Positions 1 to 5,880 of a DNA stretch of 6,107 nt are shown here, piece by piece; positions within the stretch are counted from its first letter, which is position 1; every line of letters begins with the position of its first letter. The notes beneath the pieces are model-generated. The model was not told the DNA's origin, did not search any database, and was given only the letters and a program-made list of their open reading frames with translations. A program made the position numbers and the translations under genes. This stretch comes from Gammaproteobacteria bacterium (GTDB lineage Bacteria; Pseudomonadota; Gammaproteobacteria; Enterobacterales; Alteromonadaceae): assembly GCA_027484495.1 (NCBI GenBank), contig JAIXSW010000192.1:1-6107 (forward strand), written 5' to 3'.

Positions 1-676
1 AATAATTAATAGCATCTCATTTAAGATCTCTACAAAGAATGTTGTTGTAAGTAGAGGTATTTCTGAGTCTTTTGGGTATCCTCATGTTGTACTACCTGCA
101 TTCATAACTCCTACAGCATCGGAAATGGTCTTAGATGAAGTTTTTTTGAATTTGGCATTAAAAATTAAAAACTCAGGCCGGCGCTTGGTTGTAACAAATG
201 CATTTCGACTAGATATTTTTGATAATAAAGAGATTTATGGTTTTGGTGATTTAATTGAACTTTTCTCAACTCGTCAGGTTCATGAAAATTACGGCATGAT
301 TATGAATGTATCTTCCATTGATGGATGTTTAGATGTTTTTAACGGTTATAGACAAAAGATACTTGACTTAGGTTTGAGCGATTCCGTGTACATTCTGAAT
401 GAGCGACTTAATTTCCCAGGCTTACTGAAGATGTCAGATGTTTTCATTCGCGCAACAACCACCGATGGGGATGCACTATCCGTAAGGGAATCGTTGTTAC
501 TTGGTGTACGTACCATCGCAAGTGACTGCGTTGCTCGCCCAGACGGTACAATAACCTATCAGTCAGGTAATTTAGATTCCTTGCAAAACGCTCTTTTTTT
601 TGGTGAGTCTAAAGGAACAATTGTACAAGCTTCCTTTGAAAGTCAAATTATCGAAATCTATAAAGGACTTATATGA
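1..676 (+). CDS. Glycosyltransferase family 4-like protein, C-terminal part (5' end outside window)
   Basis: The frame is open from base 2 to the TGA at 674-676, giving 224 visible residues. The ATG at 125 is internal, because sensible coding sequence precedes it (a strand-loop stretch ending in PAFITP), so the true start lies left of the window. The visible part resembles the nucleotide-sugar-binding domain of GT-B enzymes of family GT4. Its best signature is the segment SDVFIRATTTDGDALSVRE (nt 434-490), followed by LLLGVRTIASD and VARPDGT. The usual EX7E motif appears here as DX7E, with Asp at nt 464-466 and Glu at 488-490. Such enzymes transfer a sugar from a nucleotide donor to a lipid-linked glycan on the cytoplasmic side of the membrane; donor and acceptor cannot be read here. 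The gene is clearly more AT-rich than everything downstream, suggesting separate ancestry. Its stop overlaps the next start in an ATGA, so the two are probably co-translated. Confidence 0.83.
   Translation, partial: IINSISFKISTKNVVVSRGISESFGYPHVVLPAFITPTASEMVLDEVFLNLALKIKNSGRRLVVTNAFRLDIFDNKEIYGFGDLIELFSTRQVHENYGMIMNVSSIDGCLDVFNGYRQKILDLGLSDSVYILNERLNFPGLLKMSDVFIRATTTDGDALSVRESLLLGVRTIASDCVARPDGTITYQSGNLDSLQNALFFGESKGTIVQASFESQIIEIYKGLI
662..667 (+). promoter_or_regulatory. Ribosome binding site of the bi-domain oxidoreductase gene
   Basis: AAAGGA lies five bases before the ATG at 673, inside the last codons of the glycosyltransferase gene. It supports the 673 start and the 4-bp ATGA overlap, a typical arrangement for translational coupling. 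Confidence 0.6.
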
Positions 677-2871
677 AACAAGTAACTCAAACCCTCAGAA
701 CCGGTGTTGTAGAAGTCAATGAAGTTCCGGTTCCGGCACTGACAGATGCTTTTGTGCTGGTTTGTAATACTGCTTCAGTGATTTCTGCCGGGACCGAAAA
801 AACCAAAATCGATATGGGTAAAAAGAACCTGCTGCAAAAAGCAAAAGCGCGGCCAGATTTGGTGCGGCAGGTGCTCAAGAAGTTGCGTACTGAGGGCTTT
901 GCCAAGACATTTCAGACCGTCAATTCACGGTTAAATTCGCCTTCGCCATTGGGGTATAGCTGTGCCGGTCAGGTCGTGGCAGTTGGTGGCTTGGTTGAAG
1001 GACTGAAACCCGGAGATCGGGTGGCCTGTGGTGGTGCCGATTATGCGAACCACGCAGAGTTTGTCGCTGTTCCTAAAAATCTTGTAGTTAAAATTCCGGC
1101 CAATGTGACGGATGAAGAAGCCGCTTTTACCACCGTTGGAGCCATTGCACTGCAGGGGGTCAGGTTATCTGAACCTCGCCTCGGTGAAACTTTTCTGGTG
1201 CTGGGCCTGGGTTTATTGGGGCAAATTGCTGTTCAGTTACTGCGAGCGAATGGCTGTCATGTGCTGGCGACCGATCTTGACCCTGCATTAGTCAGGCGCG
1301 CGGAAGGTTTTGGCGCCACCGGCATCTATCCGGGCAGTGATATAGAGGCCGTGTGCAAAGATCTGACTGCTGGTTATGGTGTCGATGGGGTCATTGTATG
1401 TGCCGGAACGTCCAGTAATCAGCCGATTGAATTATGCGGTGCTGTGACGCGGTCAAAAGGTCGGGTGGTCGTGGTGGGTGCGGTGCGGATGGATATCCCA
1501 CGTGAAGACTACTTCAAAAAAGAAATCTCAGTTGTTATTTCCCGCTCTTATGGTCCGGGCAGATATGACCCGGCCTATGAAGAAAATGGACACGACTATC
1601 CACTTGGCTATGTGCGTTTTACCGAGCAGCGCAATATGCAGACATTTCTGGAACTGGTGTCACAACAAAAGGTGGATGTGAAGTCGCTAATCACTCACCG
1701 CTTTGCTGTTGATGAGGCCGCTGCAGCATATGCATTAATCGAGGGTGAAAAACGCGAGCCGTACCTTGGTATTGTCATGCAGTACAGTGCCAAAGTCGAT
1801 CAAGTACAGGCGCCAAGGATCAGTACGTCAATTACGCCATTGCAAAAAGACAAACTGGGATTGTCGTTTTTTGGTGCGGGCAATTATGCCACTGCCAGCC
1901 TGCTACCGCCGCTGCGCGACAGTGGCAAGGTTGATCTGCGTGGTTTAGTGACCGCAAGTGGCCGTACGGCGCAAGGTGTCGCCAAACAATTTGGCTTCCG
2001 ATTTTGTGCCGGTGAATTTAGTGAGCTGTTAACTCACGATACGGATGTGGTTGTGATCACTACCCGCCATGACAGCCATGCCAGCTCCGTGATCGCAGCA
2101 TTACATGGCGGTAAGCATGTGTATGTGGAAAAACCGGTCGCGCTAAATGTGGCAGAACTGCTGGAAATTGATGCGGCACAGCGGTTACAGCCGCAATTGC
2201 AGCTGATGGTTGGATTTAACCGGCGCTTTGCACCTTCGACACTGGAACTGGTACAACATTTTGCGACGGTCAAAGCGCCAAAAGTCGTCAATATCCGGGT
2301 TAATGCCGGCAGTATTCCGGCTGACCACTGGATCCAGGATCCCAAAGAAGGTGGCGGCCGGCTGATTGGTGAGGGCTGCCATTTCATTGACCTCGCATCG
2401 GCGTTGTTACAGCAGGAACCTGAAACTGTGTTTGCGATTGGTACTGCTAAAGCCAATAAATCCGCCTTACTGAATGACAACGTGATTATTACTTTGACTT
2501 ACCCTGATGGCAGTATTGCGACTATTACCTACACCGCTGATGGCGCCAAAGCCATGAGTAAAGAATATGTCGAAATGTTTGGTGGCGGGCGCTCTGCTGT
2601 GATCAATGACTTCCGCGAAGCAGTGTTATACGAAGGCGACAGTAAAGAAACGCTGAAGAGACTTTCAGCGCAGGACAAAGGGCAAAAAAATATGTTGAGT
2701 CGCTGGCTGGAAGGTCTGCGCAGTGGTGAGCCTTGTGTGTCGTATAGCTGTCTGATGGCAAATAGCCTCGCGACGGTACTCGCAGTAGAATCCATGACGA
2801 TAGCGTCGCCGCTGCGTGTTTCGTTGCAAGCACTGAATGATGCGGCAGCACAGCCTGATGCCGATGTCTGA
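673..2871 (+). CDS. Bi-domain oxidoreductase: zinc-free MDR dehydrogenase fused to Gfo/Idh/MocA dehydrogenase
   Basis: This 732-aa protein carries two NAD(P)-dependent dehydrogenase modules. Residues about 1-370 form a medium-chain (alcohol dehydrogenase-like) module: LKPGDRV at 111-117, the Rossmann loop GLGLLG at 178-183, and an acidic strand end ATDLD at 199-203. It lacks normal zinc ligands: the catalytic Cys region reads SAGTE (38-42), no GHE motif is present, and there is no four-Cys structural zinc lobe. Residues about 396-715 form a Gfo/Idh/MocA module: GAGNYA at 401-406, EKP at 486-488, MVGFNRRF at 512-519, and GGGRLIGEGCHFID at 560-573, with the usual catalytic-region His at 570 but Gly where many members have Asp. 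Proteins with this fusion are known from surface-polysaccharide clusters, and their substrate is generally not established. A role in making or remodelling a sugar by oxidation and reduction is inferred from the domains and neighbours. The next gene starts 30 bp downstream. Confidence 0.88.
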   Translation: MKQVTQTLRTGVVEVNEVPVPALTDAFVLVCNTASVISAGTEKTKIDMGKKNLLQKAKARPDLVRQVLKKLRTEGFAKTFQTVNSRLNSPSPLGYSCAGQVVAVGGLVEGLKPGDRVACGGADYANHAEFVAVPKNLVVKIPANVTDEEAAFTTVGAIALQGVRLSEPRLGETFLVLGLGLLGQIAVQLLRANGCHVLATDLDPALVRRAEGFGATGIYPGSDIEAVCKDLTAGYGVDGVIVCAGTSSNQPIELCGAVTRSKGRVVVVGAVRMDIPREDYFKKEISVVISRSYGPGRYDPAYEENGHDYPLGYVRFTEQRNMQTFLELVSQQKVDVKSLITHRFAVDEAAAAYALIEGEKREPYLGIVMQYSAKVDQVQAPRISTSITPLQKDKLGLSFFGAGNYATASLLPPLRDSGKVDLRGLVTASGRTAQGVAKQFGFRFCAGEFSELLTHDTDVVVITTRHDSHASSVIAALHGGKHVYVEKPVALNVAELLEIDAAQRLQPQLQLMVGFNRRFAPSTLELVQHFATVKAPKVVNIRVNAGSIPADHWIQDPKEGGGRLIGEGCHFIDLASALLQQEPETVFAIGTAKANKSALLNDNVIITLTYPDGSIATITYTADGAKAMSKEYVEMFGGGRSAVINDFREAVLYEGDSKETLKRLSAQDKGQKNMLSRWLEGLRSGEPCVSYSCLMANSLATVLAVESMTIASPLRVSLQALNDAAAQPDADV

Positions 2872-2901
2872 CATATTGTTATTGCTCTGGGAGAGTGTGT
2901 T

Positions 2902-4116
2902 ATGACGGTGGCTACAAAATCTGCCAAGTCATTTGTGCAGGTCGCGGATACTTTACTTCAACACGCCAAAACCAATGACTTCGCTGGCTACGATCCGTTT
3001 GACGGCCTGAACAGCCGCTTGTTTAGCTGGTTGCCGGCGCTGAAAAAAGGCTTGTTCGGCCTAGCCTGGATCCAGTTGCATAAACGCTCACCGCTGAACC
3101 TTCGACCGCTTTGTGGCATTCCGAAAGGCCGTAATCCTAAAGGCGTGGCGTTGTTTATTCTGGGCTTATTGGAAGATTATCGCCGCAGTGGGGACAGGCA
3201 GTTTCTGACGCAGGCGACTGCGCTGGCGGACTGGTTGCTGACGCAGCAAAGTGATCGGCAGCAGTGGCAGCACAGCTGCTGGGGTTATCATTTTGACTGG
3301 AACGCGCGGGCGTTTTTTGTGCCCAAAGGCAAACCGAATGTCATTACGACAATCTATGTGGCGCAGGCGCTGTATGCGTTAAGTCAGCAGACTGAGCGGC
3401 CGGCGAACTGGCAGCAGTATCGCGATGTCGCCTTTGATGCCGCACACTTTATCGTCAACAGCCTCTACACCGAACACGATGGCCGGGCCTTTTTTGCCTA
3501 CATTCCCGGTGAAACGGCGTTTGTGCATAACGCCAGTTTATGGGGCGCCGCCTGGGTGGCGACGGTTGCCGGTCAAACCGACAATCAGCAATATGCCGAT
3601 CTGGCGCTGCAGGTGGCCTGGCAAAGTGTGCGGGAACAAGGGCAGGATGGCAGCTGGGTTTACGGCTCACGGCATCATCACCAGTTTATCGATGGTTTTC
3701 ATACCGGTTATAACCTGGAGGCGCTACAGATGATCGGGCAGGCGCTGCACACAGATGAATTTGCTGATGCGATAGCGCAAGGTCTGCAATTTTATAAAAC
3801 CGAATTATTTGAAGCCGACGGCACGGCAAAGTATTACCACAATAATCGCTATCCGCTGGATATGCATTCGGTGGCGCAGGCGGTGTTTACATTATGCCGG
3901 GTGGGCGGAACCGCAGAAGATTTTGCGCTGGCGGATAAAGTGATCCAGTGGTCATTGCGCGAAATGTATCTGCCGGCGTCCGGTCAGTTCTACTATCAGA
4001 AGCAGCCAGGCATTAGTAATAAAATCAATTACATCCGTTGGACTCAGGCCTGGGTCTATTATGCATTTGCTTATTTTGGCCGGGTGAACTTCAACCTGCC
4101 GGAACAAAAGGAATAA
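2902..4116 (+). CDS. Conserved protein of uncertain function, probable alpha/alpha-toroid fold (polysaccharide cluster)
   Basis: The protein has 404 residues, with no signal peptide or membrane segment, so it is probably cytoplasmic. The start is supported by GGGAGAG at 2889-2895, six bases before the ATG. It is rich in Trp, Tyr, His and Gln and shows repeated amphipathic helices alternating with aromatic loops, the look of six-hairpin (alpha/alpha) barrel enzymes such as glycoside hydrolases, lyases and epimerases. Striking segments are YDPFDGLNS (30-38), RNPKGVALF (77-85), CWGYHFDW (126-133), VHNASLWGAAW (208-218), DGSWVYG (249-255), IDGFHTGYNLEAL (263-275), PLDMHSVAQ (318-326) and RWTQAWVYYA (379-388). 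The conserved-looking His, Asp and aromatic residues in these loops could line a carbohydrate-binding cleft. I recall similar proteins in polysaccharide clusters carrying unreliable names such as delta-aminolevulinic acid dehydratase; nothing here supports haem synthesis. Function is inferred only as glycan- or sugar-related. It sits between an oxidoreductase and a glycosyltransferase, and its stop is 4 bp before the next start. Confidence 0.75.
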   Translation: MTVATKSAKSFVQVADTLLQHAKTNDFAGYDPFDGLNSRLFSWLPALKKGLFGLAWIQLHKRSPLNLRPLCGIPKGRNPKGVALFILGLLEDYRRSGDRQFLTQATALADWLLTQQSDRQQWQHSCWGYHFDWNARAFFVPKGKPNVITTIYVAQALYALSQQTERPANWQQYRDVAFDAAHFIVNSLYTEHDGRAFFAYIPGETAFVHNASLWGAAWVATVAGQTDNQQYADLALQVAWQSVREQGQDGSWVYGSRHHHQFIDGFHTGYNLEALQMIGQALHTDEFADAIAQGLQFYKTELFEADGTAKYYHNNRYPLDMHSVAQAVFTLCRVGGTAEDFALADKVIQWSLREMYLPASGQFYYQKQPGISNKINYIRWTQAWVYYAFAYFGRVNFNLPEQKE

Positions 4117-4120
4117 GATC

Positions 4121-4852
4121 ATGCAAAGCATCCGGTTTCTCGATACCGACATGCACACGGCTTCGATGGCGCAAACCGTCGCGTTGATTGAACAGCGGCT
4201 GGAAGCGCGGCAGTTTACCCAGCATGTGGTGGTCAATGTCGCCAAGCTGGTGCATATGCAAACGGATAGCGCGCTGGCGGATTCGGTGAAAAGCTGCGAT
4301 ATCGTCAATATAGATGGAATGGGCGTGGTCTGGGGCGCACGTTTTTGCGGCCATCAGGTGGCGGAACGGGTGGCGGGGGTGGATTTGTTTCATCAACTGC
4401 TGGCGCTTAGTAACCGCAATGCCTATCCGGTGTTTTTGCTTGGCGCTACGGCTGAAGTGGTGCAAAAGACGGCTGAAGTGGTACAGGTCCAAAATCCGGG
4501 TATTAAAATCGCCGGTTATCATCACGGCTATTTCTGGGATGACGAACAAGCTGTGGTTGATGCGATCCGCGCATCCGGTGCACGGCTGTTATTTGTCGCG
4601 ATCACCTCGCCCAAAAAAGAGAATTTTATCAACCAGTGGCGCGAACAGCTCGGCGTTGATTTTGTCATGGGCGTGGGCGGTACTTTTGATGTGGTGGCCG
4701 GTAAGGTCAGTCGCGCGCCGGTCTGGATGCAGAATGCCGGGCTGGAGTGGTTTTACCGCGTATTGCAGGAGCCAGGCCGGATGTGGAAACGCTATCTGCA
4801 GACCAACAGTCAGTTTGCCTGGTTATTGCTAAGAGAAAAATTCCGGCGCTAA
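4121..4852 (+). CDS. WecG/TagA/CpsF family glycosyltransferase (GT26)
   Basis: The 243-aa length is normal for family GT26, whose members transfer N-acetylmannosamine or related sugars (ManNAcA in WecG, ManNAc in TagA) to an undecaprenyl-diphosphate-linked sugar at the inner face of the membrane. Family landmarks appear in order: VVVNVAKLV (36-44), the DG pair at 65-66 containing the proposed catalytic-base Asp, RVAG (83-86), FLLGA (105-109), GYF (136-138), SPKKE (163-167), GVGGTFDVVAG (184-194), RAPVWMQ (198-204), GLEWFYR (207-213) and EPGRMWKRY (217-225). The basic, aromatic C-terminus matches the tail used by these enzymes for membrane association. Where WecG has SPKQE this protein has SPKKE, which I believe is common in a proteobacterial exopolysaccharide subgroup. 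The start is supported by AAGGA at 4108-4112, eight bases before the ATG, and the gene follows the previous stop after 4 bp. The exact sugar cannot be told, so no gene symbol is given. Confidence 0.93.
   Translation: MQSIRFLDTDMHTASMAQTVALIEQRLEARQFTQHVVVNVAKLVHMQTDSALADSVKSCDIVNIDGMGVVWGARFCGHQVAERVAGVDLFHQLLALSNRNAYPVFLLGATAEVVQKTAEVVQVQNPGIKIAGYHHGYFWDDEQAVVDAIRASGARLLFVAITSPKKENFINQWREQLGVDFVMGVGGTFDVVAGKVSRAPVWMQNAGLEWFYRVLQEPGRMWKRYLQTNSQFAWLLLREKFRR
4448..4482 (+). repeat. Two-copy 14-bp in-frame direct repeat inside the GT26 gene
   Basis: ACGGCTGAAGTGGT occurs at 4448-4461 and again, identical, at 4469-4482. The 21-bp period is exactly seven codons, so the protein contains TAEVVQ twice in succession (residues 110-115 and 117-122). 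The surrounding protein keeps the length expected for the family, so this need not be a recent insertion. Confidence 0.8.
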
Positions 4853-4877
4853 CTGTTGTGTTAAGTGTCGTGCCGGA

Positions 4878-4889
4878 GCCTGCACAGGC
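4878..4889. repeat. Small inverted repeat in the GT26-acetyltransferase gap
   Basis: GCCTG-CA-CAGGC is a perfect but very short inverted repeat in the 66-bp gap at 4853-4918, the largest gap in the operon. It has no T-run after it, so I do not call it a terminator. Otherwise the gap holds only the ribosome binding site of the next gene. Confidence 0.35.
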
Positions 4890-4909
4890 ATAAGTTGTTT
4901 GATGGGAAT

Positions 4910-4913
4910 GGAG
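4910..4913 (+). promoter_or_regulatory. Ribosome binding site deciding the acetyltransferase start
   Basis: GGAG lies five bases before the ATG at 4919. The same frame is also open from a GTG at 4865, but that start has no purine-rich site before it. It would also add 18 residues (SCRSLHRHKLFDG and so on) that do not resemble the family N-terminus. The 4919 start is therefore preferred. Confidence 0.6.
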
Positions 4914-4918
4914 TTGTT

Positions 4919-5467
4919 ATGTCGTGTTGGCCGTACATTCAGAGTGACCTTTATCGATATGCCGGCAAGGTGTCGGTCTATCTTTTTCTGAAGCACCTGG
5001 TGCGCAATAAGTCGTTTAAGTACTCGTTCTGGTTGCGTCTGGCCAGACATCGGAATGGGTTGGTGCGCAGCATCGCGAAGTTGATGCATCGGCATTTGTC
5101 CGGCAAATATTTGCTTGAGATCCCGGTCAGTACTGAGATCGGCTACGGTCTGTATATTGGTCATCATATGTGTGTGGTGATTAACGAGACGGCGAAAATT
5201 GGCAATAACGTTAATCTCAGCCAGTTCACCACCATTGGCTCGAATGAAGGCAATGCGGCGGTGATTGGCGACAATGTTTATATCGGCCCTAGTGTTTGTC
5301 TGGTCGAGAATGTGCAGATTGGCAATGACGTCACTATTGGTGCTGGCAGTGTGGTCACCCGGGATATTCCGCCACAGGCTACCGTCGCCGGGGTGCCGGC
5401 TAAGGTGCTGAATTTTAATAACGCTGGCCGGTATGTGCAAAACCGTTGGCCGGTGAAGCCGGCCTGA
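4919..5467 (+). CDS. Left-handed beta-helix (hexapeptide) O-acetyltransferase, serine acetyltransferase-like
   Basis: Starting at the ATG at 4919, the protein has 182 residues. Residues 1-65 form the helical lead typical of short CysE-like proteins (IQSDLYRYAGK near the start, then a Lys/Arg-rich amphipathic stretch). Residues about 70-165 are hexapeptide-repeat beta-helix with turns such as AKIGNNV, AVIGDNVYIG, VQIGNDVTIGAGSVV and the closing VAGVPAKVL (156-164). Compared with E. coli CysE, the catalytic His is kept as His82 in YIGHHMCVV, and the following INETAKI parallels VGETAVI. However, the neighbouring Asp is Gly81, and the RHPKI segment carrying the second substrate-site His is missing. 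CysE's long N-terminal domain is also absent. This favours acetylation of a sugar hydroxyl with acetyl-CoA over cysteine synthesis, as the cluster context suggests; the substrate is inferred. A non-acetyl acyl group is possible. The TGA overlaps the next ATG by one base. Confidence 0.88.
   Translation: MSCWPYIQSDLYRYAGKVSVYLFLKHLVRNKSFKYSFWLRLARHRNGLVRSIAKLMHRHLSGKYLLEIPVSTEIGYGLYIGHHMCVVINETAKIGNNVNLSQFTTIGSNEGNAAVIGDNVYIGPSVCLVENVQIGNDVTIGAGSVVTRDIPPQATVAGVPAKVLNFNNAGRYVQNRWPVKPA
5448..5464 (+). promoter_or_regulatory. GC hairpin enclosing a Shine-Dalgarno-like site at a coupled stop/start
   Basis: GGCCGG (5448-5453), loop TGAAG, CCGGCC (5459-5464) form a perfect 6-bp stem ending directly before the TGATG that joins the acetyltransferase stop to the VanZ-like start. 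GGTGA at 5452-5456, which can pair with the anti-Shine-Dalgarno sequence, lies partly in the stem and partly in the loop. Ribosomes finishing the upstream gene would melt the hairpin, so it could make the downstream start depend on upstream translation. The inverted repeat is seen; the regulatory role is inferred. Confidence 0.45.
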
Positions 5468-5850
5468 TGATCAAACTCGGTGCGCGGCTGTCGCTGCTGT
5501 TGGCGTTGTTGGCCATGTTGCTGCTAATCGTGGCGCTTTATCTGCCACAAACGGCACTGCAGGCCAAGCAGATTGAACGGGCGCTTGGTGGCGACGCGGT
5601 ATTGCATGTGACGGTTGGTGCCTTGTTGCCGCTGACTTTGGGCATTCTGTTGCGGCTCTACCGCTGGCCGTGGCGGCGTCAGGCGTTCTTTTGGTGTGGT
5701 TGTCTGGTGCTGTTTGCGTTGGATGAACTGGCGCAGGGTTTGTCGCCACTGCGCGCACCTGCCATGGCCGATTTTGCTTTATCCGCGCTTGGTTGGTTGA
5801 TTGGTTGCAGTAGCTGGATGCTTTGGCATGCTGTGCGCCACCGGCTTTAG
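5467..5850 (+). CDS. Small VanZ-like membrane protein
   Basis: From the ATG at 5467 the protein has 127 residues. It starts within the previous stop codon (TGATG), so translation by re-initiation is likely. A TTG at 5446 in the same frame is a less likely start. Four hydrophobic segments are visible: about 7-26 (Leu-rich), 45-64, 74-89 and 104-121, with Arg/Trp-rich loops such as RLYRWPWRR (63-71). VanZ-family polar landmarks occur in order: GDAVLH (42-47), matching the family's D-x-x-x-H pattern, DELAQ (86-90), Arg96, Asp102 and a Gly in the last helix (109). VanZ itself gives low-level teicoplanin resistance, but most VanZ-like proteins have no known function, and many proteobacterial ones lie in polysaccharide or cell-envelope loci. 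No antibiotic resistance role should be inferred. It is probably the last gene of the + strand operon. Confidence 0.72.
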   Translation: MIKLGARLSLLLALLAMLLLIVALYLPQTALQAKQIERALGGDAVLHVTVGALLPLTLGILLRLYRWPWRRQAFFWCGCLVLFALDELAQGLSPLRAPAMADFALSALGWLIGCSSWMLWHAVRHRL

Positions 5851-5854
5851 TGTT

Positions 5855-5880
5855 TGGCGGCGCTGTTACAAGCGCTGCTG
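5855..5880. terminator. Possible bidirectional hairpin terminator between convergent genes
   Basis: Bases 5855-5864 can pair with 5871-5880 around the six-base loop GTTACA, giving a GC-rich stem of about ten pairs that includes three G-T wobbles. It begins four bases after the VanZ-like stop and covers the stop of the opposing gene. Neither side has a clear T-run, so it is not a canonical intrinsic terminator, and it partly lies in coding sequence of the - strand gene. Confidence 0.3.

Noticed and set aside
2034..2480. Long - strand open frame (148 codons) opposite the Gfo/Idh/MocA domain
   Set aside because: It is antisense to a strongly recognisable domain, shows no family resemblance, and is Ser/Cys/Thr-rich as expected of a shadow frame.
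2684..2690. A7 run in the oxidoreductase gene as a programmed frameshift site
   Set aside because: The zero frame continues through an expected C-terminal region, and no downstream structure or alternative frame supports shifting.
2529..2927. - strand open frame of 132 codons across the end of the oxidoreductase gene
   Set aside because: Low-complexity antisense shadow with no ribosome binding site or motif; overlapping - strand frames here have the same character.
4091..4549. - strand frame of 152 codons over the GT26 gene
   Set aside because: Opposite a clear WecG/TagA/CpsF protein, His/Arg-rich, with no recognisable domain.
4314..4832. 172-codon + strand frame inside the GT26 gene
   Set aside because: Wrong-frame reading of the conserved gene; Trp/Arg/Cys-rich with no plausible start site.
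4865..4918. GTG start at 4865 for the acetyltransferase
   Set aside because: No ribosome binding site before it; the ATG at 4919 has GGAG at proper spacing and begins with family-like sequence.
4853..4918. Promoter in the 66-bp gap between the GT26 and acetyltransferase genes
   Set aside because: No convincing -35/-10 pair is visible; the short inverted repeat there is too small to call an operator or terminator.
4829..5440. - strand frame of 203 codons fully covering the acetyltransferase
   Set aside because: Long only because the hexapeptide-coding strand lacks antisense stops; the + strand frame carries all the family motifs.
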